64,000 bases of DNA, from the NCBI RefSeq assembly GCF_900099785.1, contig NZ_FNDS01000005.1:124001-188000 (forward strand). The letters run 5' to 3'. The position numbers were made by a program, and so were the translations under genes. How positions within the stretch are numbered: the stretch's first letter is position 1; each line of letters opens with the position of its first letter. Of the stretch, positions 38,674 to 49,039 are shown in pieces. Below the pieces are notes generated by a model, which searched no databases, had not been told where the DNA came from, and saw only the letters and a list, made by a program, of their open reading frames with translations. The DNA is from Pseudomonas panipatensis (GTDB taxonomy: Bacteria; Pseudomonadota; Gammaproteobacteria; Pseudomonadales; Pseudomonadaceae).

Positions 38674-40281
38674 TTAGTGGCGGAAGTGGCGCATACCGGT
38701 GAAGACCATCGCGATACCGGCTTCGTCGGCTGCCGCGATGACTTCGTTGTCGCGCATCGAGCCGCCCGGCTGGATCACCGCGGTGATACCGGCCTTGGCC
38801 GCGTTGTCGATGCCGTCGCGGAACGGGAAGAAGGCGTCCGAAGCCATCACCGCGCCCTTCACTTCCAGGCCGGCGTGCTCGGCCTTGATGGCGGCGATGC
38901 GCGCGGAGTTGACGCGGCTCATCTGGCCGGCGCCGACGCCCACGGTCTGACGGTTCTTGGCGTAGACGATGGCGTTGGATTTGACGAACTTGGCCACTTT
39001 CCAGGCGAAGATCAGGTCGTGGATTTCCTGCTCGGTCGGCGCCCGCTGGGTGACGATCTTCAGGTCGGCCTCGGTGATCATGCCGATGTCGCGGCTCTGC
39101 ACCAGCAGACCGCCGTTGACGCGCTTGAAGTCCCAGCCAGCGGCACGCTCGGCCGGCCATTCGCCGCACTCCAGCAGGCGTACGTTGGTCTTCGCGGCCA
39201 CCACTTCACGGGCGGCGGCGGAGACTTTCGGGGCGATGATGACTTCGACGAATTGGCGCTCGACGATGGCTTTGGCGGTTTCGCCATCCAACTCGCGGTT
39301 GAAGGCGATGATGCCGCCGAAGGCCGACTCGCTGTCGGTGGCGTAGGCCAGGTCGTAGGCCTTGCGGATGCCGCCTTCGTTTTCCGGGACCACCGCCACG
39401 CCGCACGGGTTGGCGTGCTTGACGATCACGCAGGCCGGCTTGACGAAGCTCTTCACGCACTCCAGCGCGGCGTCGGTGTCGGCCACGTTGTTGTACGACA
39501 GCTCCTTGCCTTGCAGTTGCACGGCGGTGGAGATGCTCGCTTCGCCCTTCTTCGCCTCGACGTAGAAGGCCGCGCTCTGATGCGGGTTCTCGCCGTAGCG
39601 CATTTCCTGCGCCTTGACGAACTGGCTGTTGAAGGTGCGCGGGAAGGCGTCGCGGCCTTCGGTGGAGAGGGTGTCGCGCTGCTGGTCGATGGTGCCCAGG
39701 TAGTTGGCGATCATGCCGTCGTAGGCGGCGGTGTGCTCGAAGGCCTTGAGCGCCAGGTCGAAACGCTGGGCGTAGGTCAGGCCGCCGGCCTTGAGGGCTT
39801 CGACGACGCTGCCGTAGTCGCCGGCGTTGACCACGATGGCGACGTCCTTGTGGTTCTTCGCCGCCGAACGGACCATGGTCGGGCCGCCGATGTCGATGTT
39901 CTCGATGGCGGTGGGCAAGTCGCAATCCGGCTTGGCCACGGTGGCCTCGAAGGGATAGAGGTTGACCGCCACCAGGTCGATCGGCTTGATGCCGTGCTCG
40001 TTCATCACCGCGTCGTCGGTGCCGCGGCGGCCGAGGATGCCACCATGCACTTTCGGGTGCAGGGTCTTCACGCGGCCGTCCATCATTTCCGGGAAGCCGG
40101 TGTAGTCGGCCACTTCCACGGCGGCGATGCCGTTGTCCTTGAGCAGCTTGTAGGTGCCGCCGGTGGAGAGGATCTCCACGCCGAGGGCAACCAGCTCACG
40201 GGCGAAATCGACGACGCCGGTCTTGTCGGAAACGCTGATCAGCGCACGGCGGATGGGCAGGCGGGTGGTCTGGTCGGTCAT
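38674..40281 (-). CDS. purH: Bifunctional AICAR formyltransferase / IMP cyclohydrolase
   Basis: A 535-residue enzyme for the last two steps of IMP synthesis. N-terminal MGS-like cyclohydrolase ([29 protein letters not shown]), then AICAR transformylase ([26 protein letters not shown]). ATG 40281 was chosen over the open-frame start at 40356 because conservation begins at [16 protein letters not shown]. Fis lies upstream after 108 nt, as in PAO1. Confidence 0.96.
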   Translation of the reverse strand: MTDQTTRLPIRRALISVSDKTGVVDFARELVALGVEILSTGGTYKLLKDNGIAAVEVADYTGFPEMMDGRVKTLHPKVHGGILGRRGTDDAVMNEHGIKPIDLVAVNLYPFEATVAKPDCDLPTAIENIDIGGPTMVRSAAKNHKDVAIVVNAGDYGSVVEALKAGGLTYAQRFDLALKAFEHTAAYDGMIANYLGTIDQQRDTLSTEGRDAFPRTFNSQFVKAQEMRYGENPHQSAAFYVEAKKGEASISTAVQLQGKELSYNNVADTDAALECVKSFVKPACVIVKHANPCGVAVVPENEGGIRKAYDLAYATDSESAFGGIIAFNRELDGETAKAIVERQFVEVIIAPKVSAAAREVVAAKTNVRLLECGEWPAERAAGWDFKRVNGGLLVQSRDIGMITEADLKIVTQRAPTEQEIHDLIFAWKVAKFVKSNAIVYAKNRQTVGVGAGQMSRVNSARIAAIKAEHAGLEVKGAVMASDAFFPFRDGIDNAAKAGITAVIQPGGSMRDNEVIAAADEAGIAMVFTGMRHFRH

Positions 40282-40389
40282 CTCTAAACCATCTTTGAGG
40301 AGAAGAAAGGGTGATCGGTCGAAGCACTGGGCTGGAGGCCTGGAGCTGAGCGTCACTGCCAGCCTCCGACCCGCTTCGGCGCCGGCTCG

Positions 40390-40710
40390 TCAGAGCAGGT
40401 CGTACTGCTTGAGTTTCTTGCGCAGGGTGCCGCGGTTCAGGCCGAGCAGCTCGGACGCCTTGGTCTGGTTGCCTTTCACGTGGTTCATGACGGTTTCCAG
40501 CAGCGGCGCTTCCACTTCGCTGAGCACCATGTTGTACACGTCCGTGACCGGCTGCCCTTCGAGATGGGCGAAATAGTTATGCAGTGCCTTTTCCACACTG
40601 TCGCGCAGGGTCTGGCCTTCCTGCGTGGGCGTGGTCAGGTGCTGTTTGAGGTTCGCGTTGTCGCTCACGGGTGTCATTCCACTCACTAATGTCTCGGTCA
40701 TCGTTGTCAT
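40390..40710 (-). CDS. fis: DNA-binding protein Fis
   Basis: A 106-residue nucleoid-associated regulator. The C-terminal helix-turn-helix [20 protein letters not shown] is intact, with the dimerisation helices ([15 protein letters not shown]) before it. Fis bends DNA and controls growth-rate-dependent genes. ATG 40710 overlaps the dusB stop by 4 nt, so dusB-fis is a translationally coupled operon as in many Gammaproteobacteria. Confidence 0.96.
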   Translation of the reverse strand: MTTMTETLVSGMTPVSDNANLKQHLTTPTQEGQTLRDSVEKALHNYFAHLEGQPVTDVYNMVLSEVEAPLLETVMNHVKGNQTKASELLGLNRGTLRKKLKQYDLL

Positions 40711-41705
40711 GCGGCCACCCCTTCTCCGTTGTTGTGGCGCTCGGCGAAGAACTGCCTGACGCTGGCGCACTGTGCATCCGTGTTCTGCAAACGATTGAAC
40801 AGGGCGCGGAACTCCGCCGCGCCCGGCAAGGTCGCCAGGTACCAGCCCACGTGCTTGCGGGCGATGCGGACACCCAGCTCTTCCCCATAAAACGCATGCA
40901 ATGCGGCGAGGTGTTCAAGCAAGATGCTTTCCACTTCGGCCAAGGACGGCGCCGGCAAGGTCTCGCCGGTGCTCAGGTAATGCTCGATCTCACGGAATAT
41001 CCAGGGCCTGCCCTGGGCGGCGCGTCCGATCAGCAGGGCGTCCGCCCCGGTCTGCGCGAGCACGTGCCTGGCCTTCTCCGGCGAGTCGATGTCGCCATTG
41101 GCGAACACCGGGATACCCACTGCCTGCTTGATTGCGGCGATGGTTTCGTATTCGGCTTCGCCGGTGTAGAGGTCGGCGCGCGTCCGGCCATGCACGGCCA
41201 GCGCCTGGATGCCGGACTGTTCGGCGATCCGCGCGACCGTCACGCCATTGCGGTTGTCGCGGTCCCAGCCGGTGCGGATCTTCAGGGTCACGGGGACGTC
41301 GACGGCGCCTACCACCGCCTCGAGGATGTCGGCCACCAGCCGCTCATCCCGGAGCAGGGCGGAGCCCGCCGCCTTGTTGCAGACCTTCTTCGCCGGGCAG
41401 CCCATGTTGATGTCGATGATCTGCGCACCCAGCTCCACGTTGCGCTGCGCGGCTTCCGCAAGCATCTGCGGGTCGCCGCCGGCGATCTGCACCGAACGCG
41501 GTTGATCCTCGGCGTCATGCACCAGGCGCAGGCGCGACTTGCGGCTGTTCCACAGGCGCACGTCGCTGGTGACCATCTCCGATACCACCATGCCGGCACC
41601 GAGACGGCGGCACAGTTGGCGGAATGGTCGATCAGTGACGCCGGCCATGGGAGCCAGGATCAGTCTGTTGGGCAGTGTGTAAGAGCCGATGCTCACCACC
41701 GACAT
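40707..41705 (-). CDS. dusB: tRNA-dihydrouridine synthase B
   Basis: A 332-residue FMN enzyme that reduces uridine to dihydrouridine in the D-loop of tRNAs. Features: [20 protein letters not shown], the catalytic cysteine in [22 protein letters not shown] phosphate site [15 protein letters not shown] 41705 has AGGGA upstream; the frame is open to 41768 without conservation. The 229-bp gap upstream (41706-41934) must contain the operon promoter. Confidence 0.95.
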   Translation of the reverse strand: MSVVSIGSYTLPNRLILAPMAGVTDRPFRQLCRRLGAGMVVSEMVTSDVRLWNSRKSRLRLVHDAEDQPRSVQIAGGDPQMLAEAAQRNVELGAQIIDINMGCPAKKVCNKAAGSALLRDERLVADILEAVVGAVDVPVTLKIRTGWDRDNRNGVTVARIAEQSGIQALAVHGRTRADLYTGEAEYETIAAIKQAVGIPVFANGDIDSPEKARHVLAQTGADALLIGRAAQGRPWIFREIEHYLSTGETLPAPSLAEVESILLEHLAALHAFYGEELGVRIARKHVGWYLATLPGAAEFRALFNRLQNTDAQCASVRQFFAERHNNGEGVAA

Positions 41706-41934
41706 CGCTTCCCTGTTAATGGGGCGCAATCGCCATGAACTCCGCGGGTCGGGGACTCGGGGAGGCAAGGGCTACTGGCCACCGGTGCTAGCAAAAAAGG
41801 GAGGGCATGATACCCGCTCTCGGTGACCGGATAAAGGCGATTTTGGATAAAATCTGAGCAATCAGAGGCTTATTGCCGACGGTTGGAAGACGAGCGGAAC
41901 TGGCGTCCCGCCTCGTCTTGAGCTACTCGCGCGA

Positions 41935-43434
41935 TTACTCCGGCGAGTGGAAGCTGAGGCTGTAGTTCACTGCCTTGGGACCCGGATCGAGGATGTCCAG
42001 CGATATGTGGATCGGCGTTTGCGGCGGCATTTCCGTCTGCCCGGCCAGTTCGCCGCCGAGGTATTCGCTGGGCTTGAAACTGCGGCTGGCGATGAGCTGG
42101 CCGTTGAGGTCGGCGAAACGCAGTTCCAGCAGCGGGAAGGGCTGGGAGAAGCTGGCGCGGTTGTAGATGATCGCGTCGACCACCAGGGCGCCATTGAAGT
42201 CCGGGTGACTGCGCACCACCAGGTTGCTGCTGCGGATCTGGTCGACGTCGACCTTGGACGGCAGGCTGCAACCCAGTTCGGGACAGAGCTGGGCGAACCA
42301 GGGGCGGTAAGTGTCTTCGCGCGCCAGTTCGTCGAAGTGGTAGGCGATGTACTGGGCGGCCAGGCCGGCGAAGGCGAGCAGGATCAGCAGCAGCCAGAGG
42401 ATGCGCCGGCCCCAGCGGCCCTTGGGCTTCTGCCAGTCGAGTTGCAGCGGTTCGTCGTTCAGTTCGCGCAGGCTGTCCACGCGCAGGGCGGGTTCGGCGC
42501 GGGTTTCGTGTTCTGCTTCGGCGGTCTCGGCGGAGCTTTCCAGTGGCGGCTCCTGGCTTTGCTCGGGCTCTTCGTCGGCATCGAGCACTTCGTCGTCGTC
42601 ATCGCGGCGGGCGCTGAGGGCGGGAAGCGCTTCCTCGTCGTCTGCTTCCGGCTCGGCGGCCTTGGCTGCGAGCACGGGCTCGGCGCTGGCGCTGGACTCC
42701 AGGCGCGGTTCCGGGCGCTCTTCGGCAGCCTCCTCGATGCGCCCCAGGCGCGGCTCCTGGCGGCCGCCGGGGGCTGCCTGCTGTTCGTCCCTCAGGAGTG
42801 CTTCGGCCCAGCGCTCATCATGCGGGTCGCGACTTTCCGCGCGCTCGCCGAGCAAGGCCTCCGTGGGGGTGGGGGCGCCCTTCAGTTCGCGGAACTCCTG
42901 GGACAGTTCGAGTTCGTCCAGCTTGGCCAGCTCTTCATCGAGGTTGAGGCTGTCCAGGTCCAGATCGTCGTGAATCCACAGGGTTTCGTCGGCTCCCTTG
43001 GCGCTTGCGCTGGCAGGCGCTTCCACTGGCTTGGCTGGAGCTGGAGCTGGAGCTGGAGCTGGAGCTGGAGCTGGAGCGTCGGTGGCGTGGCGTGCGGCGT
43101 GGGGCGCCAGCGGCCAGCCGAGGGTCGCGCCGCTGGGGCGTGCCGGCGGCTGGGTTGCAGCCGGCGCCGGCTGTTCGGGGCGCGCCGCCTGCGCCGGGGC
43201 GGCTGCCGCCGTGCTGGACGACGGCAGGCTGGCCGGGCCCGATACGGGCGGGCGAACTGGCTCGCTCGGGCTGCTGGGGCTCGCGCTGCGAGTGCCTTGC
43301 ATGTGCTGCGGGGCGTTGAAGACCTTGAGGCAGGCGCCGCAACGCACAGCGCCATTGGCCGCCCCCAGCTGCGCCTGGTTGACGCGGAAGCTGGTCTGGC
43401 AATGCGGGCACTGTGTGATGAAGCTCTCGCTCAT
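41935..43434 (-). CDS. Zinc-ribbon / DUF3426 membrane protein
   Basis: A 499-residue protein. It has an N-terminal zinc ribbon (CPHCQ and CGAC, MJ0042 type), a long Pro/Ala- and then Glu-rich low-complexity middle (about 45-325), one transmembrane helix (RRILWLLLILLAFAGLAAQY) and a C-terminal DUF3426 domain (VVRSHPDFNGALVVDAIIYN). The Ala-Pro stretch is coded by seven perfect copies of a hexanucleotide (43035-43076). PAO1 has the same gene between dusB and prmA. Function unknown; topology is cytoplasmic ribbon with periplasmic C-terminal domain. Confidence 0.85.
   Translation of the reverse strand: MSESFITQCPHCQTSFRVNQAQLGAANGAVRCGACLKVFNAPQHMQGTRSASPSSPSEPVRPPVSGPASLPSSSTAAAAPAQAARPEQPAPAATQPPARPSGATLGWPLAPHAARHATDAPAPAPAPAPAPAPAKPVEAPASASAKGADETLWIHDDLDLDSLNLDEELAKLDELELSQEFRELKGAPTPTEALLGERAESRDPHDERWAEALLRDEQQAAPGGRQEPRLGRIEEAAEERPEPRLESSASAEPVLAAKAAEPEADDEEALPALSARRDDDDEVLDADEEPEQSQEPPLESSAETAEAEHETRAEPALRVDSLRELNDEPLQLDWQKPKGRWGRRILWLLLILLAFAGLAAQYIAYHFDELAREDTYRPWFAQLCPELGCSLPSKVDVDQIRSSNLVVRSHPDFNGALVVDAIIYNRASFSQPFPLLELRFADLNGQLIASRSFKPSEYLGGELAGQTEMPPQTPIHISLDILDPGPKAVNYSLSFHSPE
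43035..43076. repeat. Hexanucleotide simple repeat (CTGGAG)7
   Basis: Seven perfect tandem copies of CTGGAG inside the DUF3426 gene, translating on the minus strand as alternating Ala-Pro. Because the unit is 6 bp, slippage would change linker length without a frameshift. Length variation between strains is expected. Confidence 0.9.
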
Positions 43435-43510
43435 GCGGCGTTCCGGCGGAAAAACGGGCGTTTAGTCTAACTCAAGCCTTGTCGTGCGGGCACTTGGGTG
43501 CGTTGCCCGA

Positions 43511-44389
43511 TCAGCGGCGGCGGCCGCTGATGCGTACCCAGCCATCGCGCTCGGCGGTGGGGTCCAGGTCGAAAGCCCCGGCGTAGGCGGCGCGCACTTC
43601 TTCGGCCTGTTCGGCGAGGATGCCGGACAGCGCCAGGCGGCCGCCCGGCTTGACCAGCGACGTCAGTTGGCTCGCCAGTGAGACCAGAGGGCCGGCAAGA
43701 ATGTTCGCCACCACCACGTCGGCCGGCTGCTGCGGCAGATCGGCGGGCAGGTAGACGGGGAACGACGCCGGGTCGATGCCGTTGCGCGAGGCATTATCGC
43801 GCGAGGCCTCGAGGGCTTGCGGGTCAATATCGGTGCCCAAGGCCTGCTTGGCGCCCAGCAGCAGTGCGGCGATGGCGAGGATGCCGGAGCCGCAGCCGAA
43901 GTCCAGCACGGTGTCGCCGGCCAGCTCCTGGCTGTCCAGCCATTCCAGGCACAGCGCGGTGGTCGGGTGGGTGCCGGTGCCGAAGGCCAGGCCCGGATCG
44001 AGCAACAGGTTCACCGCCTCCGGCTCGGGCGCGGCATGCCAGCTCGGGACGATCCACAGGCGGCGACCGAAGCGCATCGGCTGGAAGTTGTCCATCCAGC
44101 TGCGCTCCCAGTCCTGATCCTCGACGCGCTCGACCTGATGTTCCGGCAGCTCGCCGCCGGTCAGCAGCCGCAGGTGGGCGAGCAGGGCGGTTTCGTCGGT
44201 GTCGGCCTCGAACAGGGCGAGCAGGTGGGTGTGGGTCCACAGCGGGGTGGTGCCCAGGTCCGGCTCGAAGATCGGCTGGTCTTCGGCGTCCATGAAGGTC
44301 ACCGACACGGCGCCGACTTCCAGCAGCGCGTCTTCGTAGGTTTCCGCCTGTTCCGGGGTAATGGCGAGTCGGACTTGAACCCAGGGCAT
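43511..44389 (-). CDS. prmA: Ribosomal protein L11 methyltransferase
   Basis: A 292-residue SAM-dependent enzyme that trimethylates ribosomal protein L11. SAM motif [20 protein letters not shown], preceded by the L11-binding N-domain ([16 protein letters not shown]) and followed by [14 protein letters not shown] with the NILAGP catalytic motif. ATG 44389 has GGAG upstream. A terminator of the accBC transcript lies upstream at 44507-44531. Confidence 0.95.
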   Translation of the reverse strand: MPWVQVRLAITPEQAETYEDALLEVGAVSVTFMDAEDQPIFEPDLGTTPLWTHTHLLALFEADTDETALLAHLRLLTGGELPEHQVERVEDQDWERSWMDNFQPMRFGRRLWIVPSWHAAPEPEAVNLLLDPGLAFGTGTHPTTALCLEWLDSQELAGDTVLDFGCGSGILAIAALLLGAKQALGTDIDPQALEASRDNASRNGIDPASFPVYLPADLPQQPADVVVANILAGPLVSLASQLTSLVKPGGRLALSGILAEQAEEVRAAYAGAFDLDPTAERDGWVRISGRRR

Positions 44390-44506
44390 GTGTAGTCTCC
44401 GGAAAGAATAGAAGTCATGCATGAGCGGCGGCGGGGCGGCCGTTCCGCGTCTACGCCGGCTCCCGCTCGCCAGCGCTCGAATGACTTCTCAGGCGTTGGA
44501 AAATGC

Positions 44507-44531
44507 GAAGGAGCGGACTAGCCGCTCCTTC
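44507..44531 (-). terminator. Intrinsic terminator after accC
   Basis: A perfect 10-bp stem, GAAGGAGCGG (44507-44516) with CCGCTCCTTC (44522-44531), a 5-nt loop, then GCATTTTCC on the minus strand. It lies 31 nt after the accC stop, separating accBC from prmA. Confidence 0.75.
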
Positions 44532-44561
44532 GGGGGTGCACATGATAGCGCTTGCGCGATG

Positions 44562-45911
44562 TCAGTGCTTGTCCATACCCAGCTTCTTCTCCAGGTAATG
44601 GATGTTCACGCCGCCCTTGCAGAATTCCTTGTCGCGGACCAGATCCTTGTGCAGGTCGGTGTTGGTCTTGATGCCATCGACGATCAGCTCGTCCAGGGCA
44701 TTGCGCATACGCGCCAGGGCTTCGTCACGATCCTTGCCGTAGGTGATCAGCTTGCCGACCAGCGAATCGTAGTTCGGCGGAACCGCGTAGCCGCTGTACA
44801 GGTGCGAATCGACGCGCACGCCGTTGCCACCAGGCGCGTGGAAGTGCTTGACCTTGCCCGGGCTGGGCATGAAGGTCTTCGGGTCTTCGGCGTTGATCCG
44901 GCATTCCAGGGCGTGACCGCGGATCACCACGTCCTCCTGGCGGATCGACAGCTTCTGGCCGGAAGCGATGCGCAGCATTTCCTTGACGATGTCGATGCCG
45001 GTCACCATCTCCGACACCGGATGCTCCACCTGCACGCGGGTGTTCATCTCGATGAAGTAGAAGCGGCCGTTCTCGTAGAGGAACTCGAAGGTGCCGGCGC
45101 CACGGTAGCCGATCTCGATGCAGGCCTGGACGCAACGCTGCAGGACTTCCTCGCGTGCCTTCGGATCGATGCCCGGCGCAGGCGCTTCTTCGAGGACCTT
45201 CTGGTGGCGGCGCTGCAGCGAGCAGTCGCGGTCGCCCAGGTGGATGGCATTGCCCTGGCCGTCGGAGAGCACCTGGACTTCCACGTGACGCGGGTTGGTC
45301 AGGAACTTCTCCAGGTAGACCATGGAGTTGCCGAAGGCGGCACCGGCCTCGGTGCGGGTCAGCTTGGCCGACTTGATCAGGTCTTCTTCGCTGTGCACCA
45401 CGCGCATGCCGCGACCACCACCGCCACCGGCGGCCTTGATGATCACCGGGTAACCGACTTCACGGGCGATCGCCAGGGCGGTCTCCTCGTCTTCCGGCAG
45501 CGGACCGTCGGAGCCCGGTACGGTGGGGACGCCGGCTTTCTTCATGGCGTCCTTGGCCGAGACCTTGTCGCCCATCAGGCGGATCACGTCGGCGGTCGGG
45601 CCGATGAAGGTGAAGCCGGAGCGTTCCACCTGCTCGGCGAAGTCGGCGTTCTCGGCGAGGAAGCCATAGCCCGGGTGAATGCCAGTGGCGCCGGTGACTT
45701 CGGCGGCGGCGATGATCGCCGGGATGTGCAGGTAGGACTGGCCGGCCGGAGCCGGGCCGATGCACACGGCCTCATCGGCCAGCGACAGGTGCATCAGTTC
45801 GCGGTCGGCGGTGGAGTGCACCGCGACCGTCTTGATACCCAGTTCCTTGCAGGCGCGCAGGATGCGCAGCGCGATTTCGCCGCGGTTGGCGATCAATACT
45901 TTTTCCAACAT
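44562..45911 (-). CDS. accC: Acetyl-CoA carboxylase, biotin carboxylase subunit
   Basis: A 449-residue ATP-grasp enzyme that carboxylates the biotin of AccB, first half-reaction of fatty-acid synthesis. Starts [20 protein letters not shown]; glycine-rich ATP loop [14 protein letters not shown]; catalytic region [20 protein letters not shown]. Standard length. It follows accB after 17 nt. Confidence 0.97.
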   Translation of the reverse strand: MLEKVLIANRGEIALRILRACKELGIKTVAVHSTADRELMHLSLADEAVCIGPAPAGQSYLHIPAIIAAAEVTGATGIHPGYGFLAENADFAEQVERSGFTFIGPTADVIRLMGDKVSAKDAMKKAGVPTVPGSDGPLPEDEETALAIAREVGYPVIIKAAGGGGGRGMRVVHSEEDLIKSAKLTRTEAGAAFGNSMVYLEKFLTNPRHVEVQVLSDGQGNAIHLGDRDCSLQRRHQKVLEEAPAPGIDPKAREEVLQRCVQACIEIGYRGAGTFEFLYENGRFYFIEMNTRVQVEHPVSEMVTGIDIVKEMLRIASGQKLSIRQEDVVIRGHALECRINAEDPKTFMPSPGKVKHFHAPGGNGVRVDSHLYSGYAVPPNYDSLVGKLITYGKDRDEALARMRNALDELIVDGIKTNTDLHKDLVRDKEFCKGGVNIHYLEKKLGMDKH

Positions 45912-45928
45912 CGCAGGCTCCCCGCGGC

Positions 45929-46393
45929 TTAAACGATGGTGAACAGCGGCTGGTCGTATTCGACCGGCTGGCCGCTTTCGACCAGGATCGACTCGATGAC
46001 GCCGCTGGTTTCAGCCTCGATGTGGTTCATCATCTTCATGGCTTCGACGATGCACAGGATGTCGCCTTTCTTGACGCTCTGGCCGACTTCGACGAAGGGC
46101 GCAGCGGTTGGCGACGGCGAGCGGTAGAAGGTGCCGACCATCGGCGAACGGACCACGTTGCCGTTCAGCTTGGCGGCGACCGGAGCGGCTTCGGCGGCGG
46201 CCGGGGCAGCGGCGGCGACCGGTGCCGGAGCGGGCGCCGGCGCATAGGCCGGAGCGGCGGCGTAGATTGGCTGGGCGGCGGTCTTGCTGTGTCGGCTGAT
46301 GCGTACCGACTCTTCGCCTTCGCGGATTTCCAGCTCGTCGATACCGGATTCTTCGAGCAGTTCGATCAGTTTCTTGACTTTACGGATGTCCAT
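45929..46393 (-). CDS. accB: Acetyl-CoA carboxylase, biotin carboxyl carrier protein
   Basis: A 154-residue carrier. N-terminal [20 protein letters not shown], an Ala/Pro-rich flexible linker (about 38-75), and the biotinyl domain with biotinylated K120 in [14 protein letters not shown] 46393 fits family starts. It lies between aroQ and accC on one likely transcript. Confidence 0.97.
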   Translation of the reverse strand: MDIRKVKKLIELLEESGIDELEIREGEESVRISRHSKTAAQPIYAAAPAYAPAPAPAPVAAAAPAAAEAAPVAAKLNGNVVRSPMVGTFYRSPSPTAAPFVEVGQSVKKGDILCIVEAMKMMNHIEAETSGVIESILVESGQPVEYDQPLFTIV

Positions 46394-46417
46394 TAGCGTT
46401 CGCACTCCCAGGTGAGG

Positions 46418-46861
46418 TCACGGGCGTTCAAGTTGTTCGAGGGCGGACTCCAGGGCCAGGCGATAGCCTGTGGCACCCAGGCCGCAGATCACCCCTACCG
46501 CTACGTCGGAGAAGTAGGAGTGATGCCGGAAAGGTTCACGTTTGTGCACGTTCGACAGGTGCACTTCGATGAATGGGATGCTCACTGCGAGCAATGCGTC
46601 ACGTAGGGCGACACTTGTATGCGTGAAAGCCGCCGGATTGATGATGATGAAGTCCACGCCTTCGCCGCGCGCGGCATGGATTCGCTCGATCAATTCGTAC
46701 TCGGCGTTGCTTTGCAGGTACATCAGGTGGTGGCCGGCGTCGCGGGCGCGGCGCTCCAGGTCCTGGTTGATCTGATCGAGGGTGACCGAGCCATAGACTC
46801 CGGGCTCGCGGGTACCCAGCAGGTTCAGGTTGGGTCCGTGCAATACCAGTAGGGTGGCCAT
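46418..46861 (-). CDS. aroQ: Type II 3-dehydroquinate dehydratase
   Basis: A 147-residue dodecameric shikimate-pathway enzyme: [20 protein letters not shown] with the conserved N and R of the lid, catalytic tyrosine in [25 protein letters not shown] and the histidine in [20 protein letters not shown] split by conserved residues. It is the first gene before accBC, as in many Gammaproteobacteria. Confidence 0.96.
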   Translation of the reverse strand: MATLLVLHGPNLNLLGTREPGVYGSVTLDQINQDLERRARDAGHHLMYLQSNAEYELIERIHAARGEGVDFIIINPAAFTHTSVALRDALLAVSIPFIEVHLSNVHKREPFRHHSYFSDVAVGVICGLGATGYRLALESALEQLERP

Positions 46862-47004
46862 CTGCGTTCGATTCTCTTGGGATGGGCTGAATAAGGCTGG
46901 CCGGACTATGCCGGAAACCGGAGGTGACTGTCCAGTCATGCCGCTTTTGCCGTAGATGCCGACATATTGTCTGAAAATTGCTGCAGAAATATGTGGCGCG
47001 CGGC

Positions 47005-48858
47005 TCAGCGCCGCGCGCCGGCCTGGGTCAGGTGGCCGGCCAGGGTGGCGGCGTCGGTTTCGCCGACGATGCGCAGGTCGCTGTGTTCCTGGCCCTGCGC
47101 GGAGAACAGCAGCAGGGCCGGCGGACCGAACAGCTTGTACTGGTCGAGCAGGGCGCGCTGTTCCTCGGTGCTTTGCGTCATGTCGAAGCGCAGCAGGCGG
47201 TAACCGCCCAGTTGCGCCTGGACGTCGGCGGCCGGCAGTACCTGGCGCTCGATGATCTTGCAACTGATGCACCAGTCGGCGTACCAGTCCAGCAGCACCG
47301 GCTGGCCGTTGGCCTGGGCTTCGGCCAGGGCGGTCTTGAGTTCGCCGGGCGTGGTCAGGTTTTCCCAACTGCCGGGCACCGAGGTGGGTGGCCCGGCGTG
47401 GCTGGATGCCTGCCAGCGGCCCAGTGGGTGCAGCGGATCGGATTCGCCACGCAGGGCGCCGGTCCAGGCGGCCAGGGCGTAGACCAGCAGCATCAGGCCG
47501 AGCAATTGCGCGGCGCGCTGCATGGGCGTCTTCTTCACCAGTTCGAGGGTGCCCAGCGCAAGCGAGACGCCGCCGGCCAGCGCGCCCCACAGGGCCAGCG
47601 ACACGGGGCCGGAGAGCACGCGATCGAGCAGCCAGATGGCCACCGCCAGCAGCAGCACGCCGAAGAAGTTACGCACCTGGGTCATCCAGGCCCCGGTTTT
47701 CGGCAGCAGCGCGCCGCCGCCGGCGCCGAAGATCACCAGCGGGGTGCCCATGCCCAGTCCGAGGGCGAACAGCAGCAGACCGCCACCGAGCGCATCGCCG
47801 GTGCTGCCGATGTACAGCAGCAGGCCGGCCAGCGGCGCACTGACGCAGGGCGAGACCAGCAGGCTGGAAAGCAGGCCGAGGGTGGCGGCACCGGCGATGG
47901 ACCCGCCACGGGTGTCGGCGGCCATGCGGTCCAGACGCTCGCGGAGGAAGCCCGGCAGGCGCAGTTCGAAGACGCCGAACATGGCGATGGCGAAGAGCAC
48001 GAAGAAGGAGGCGAAGGGCACCAGCACCCAGGGCGACTGCAGCATCGCCTGGAGGTTGAAGCGGGCGCCGAACAGCCCCATCAGCGCGCCGAGCACGGCG
48101 TAGCAGGCGGCCATTGGCAGCACATAGGCCAGCGACAGCACCAGCCCGCGGGTTCCGCCCGGGCGGCCACGCAGGACCACGCCGGAGAGGATCGGCAACA
48201 TCGGCAGCACGCACGGGGTGAAGGTCAGCGTCAGGCCGGCGAGGAAGGCGATCAGCAGGCCGCGGTCGAGTTTCTTGAGCGTGCCGCCACTGTCGCCCTT
48301 GAGCATCGACAGCAGGTCGTCGACGATGCCGGATTCGGCGGGGACCGCCGCCCTGGACGCGGGCGCCGCCGTCGGCGCGAGGCTCGCGACGCCCTCGGCG
48401 GAGAGGTTCAGGCGGGCGGTTTCCGGGGCATAGCAAAGGCCCTTGTCGGCGCAGCCCTGGTAGGTCACCACCAGGGTGTAGGGACGTTTCTGCGGGTTGT
48501 TCACCGGCACCTGGACGTCGGTGATGGCGTAGTAGACCTGGGAATCGCCGAAGTACTCGTCGTGATGCGCCTTGCCTTCGGGCAGGCGTACCTCGCCGAG
48601 GGTGACCGTGGCCGGCTCGACCTGGAACTTCATGCGGTGCCGGTAGAGGTAGTAGCCCTCGGCATTGATGAAGCGCAGTTGCACATTCTGGCTGTCGCTG
48701 TCTTCGACGCTGAGGCGGAAGGCTTCGGCCACCGGCAGGAACTTGCTGTCGGTGGGCGCCGAGGCGCTGAAGCCGGCGCTGGCGGCCGGTTTGTCGAACA
48801 GGCCAGCGGCGGCGGGCAGGGCGACCAATAGCAGGAGCAGTGTCAGCAGGCGACGCAT
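47005..48858 (-). CDS. dsbD: Thiol:disulfide interchange protein DsbD
   Basis: A 617-residue inner-membrane reductase that carries electrons from cytoplasmic thioredoxin to periplasmic DsbC/DsbG and cytochrome-c maturation. Domain order: signal peptide ([19 protein letters not shown]), periplasmic alpha domain with [13 protein letters not shown], eight membrane helices with [10 protein letters not shown] and [11 protein letters not shown], and C-terminal thioredoxin-like domain with WCISCK. All three cysteine pairs are present. ATG 48858 was chosen because it begins the signal peptide; its ribosome-binding site is weak. Confidence 0.94.
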   Translation of the reverse strand: MRRLLTLLLLLVALPAAAGLFDKPAASAGFSASAPTDSKFLPVAEAFRLSVEDSDSQNVQLRFINAEGYYLYRHRMKFQVEPATVTLGEVRLPEGKAHHDEYFGDSQVYYAITDVQVPVNNPQKRPYTLVVTYQGCADKGLCYAPETARLNLSAEGVASLAPTAAPASRAAVPAESGIVDDLLSMLKGDSGGTLKKLDRGLLIAFLAGLTLTFTPCVLPMLPILSGVVLRGRPGGTRGLVLSLAYVLPMAACYAVLGALMGLFGARFNLQAMLQSPWVLVPFASFFVLFAIAMFGVFELRLPGFLRERLDRMAADTRGGSIAGAATLGLLSSLLVSPCVSAPLAGLLLYIGSTGDALGGGLLLFALGLGMGTPLVIFGAGGGALLPKTGAWMTQVRNFFGVLLLAVAIWLLDRVLSGPVSLALWGALAGGVSLALGTLELVKKTPMQRAAQLLGLMLLVYALAAWTGALRGESDPLHPLGRWQASSHAGPPTSVPGSWENLTTPGELKTALAEAQANGQPVLLDWYADWCISCKIIERQVLPAADVQAQLGGYRLLRFDMTQSTEEQRALLDQYKLFGPPALLLFSAQGQEHSDLRIVGETDAATLAGHLTQAGARR

Positions 48859-49039
48859 GGAAGTCTCGCGGTCTTTCTGAGTGGCGGCATCATAGCGGAA
48901 AGCGCCCGATTCCTGGCCACTGCGCGATTCGCCAGCACTGACGAGGGGTGAGCGACGCCGCTCAGACAGGTGTCGGCGGCGCCGGTTCCGCTGTGCAGCA
49001 TGCGATGCGCAGCGGCGGTGGCTGCTTGCGCGCGCGGTC

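Noticed and set aside
37040..40287. 1070-codon plus-strand frame over purD and purH
   Set aside because: It is antisense to two unmistakable purine genes and has a V/H/D/G-rich shadow composition.
46862..46885. tRNA-like GTTCGATTC motif upstream of aroQ
   Set aside because: No cloverleaf or acceptor stem can be drawn around it.
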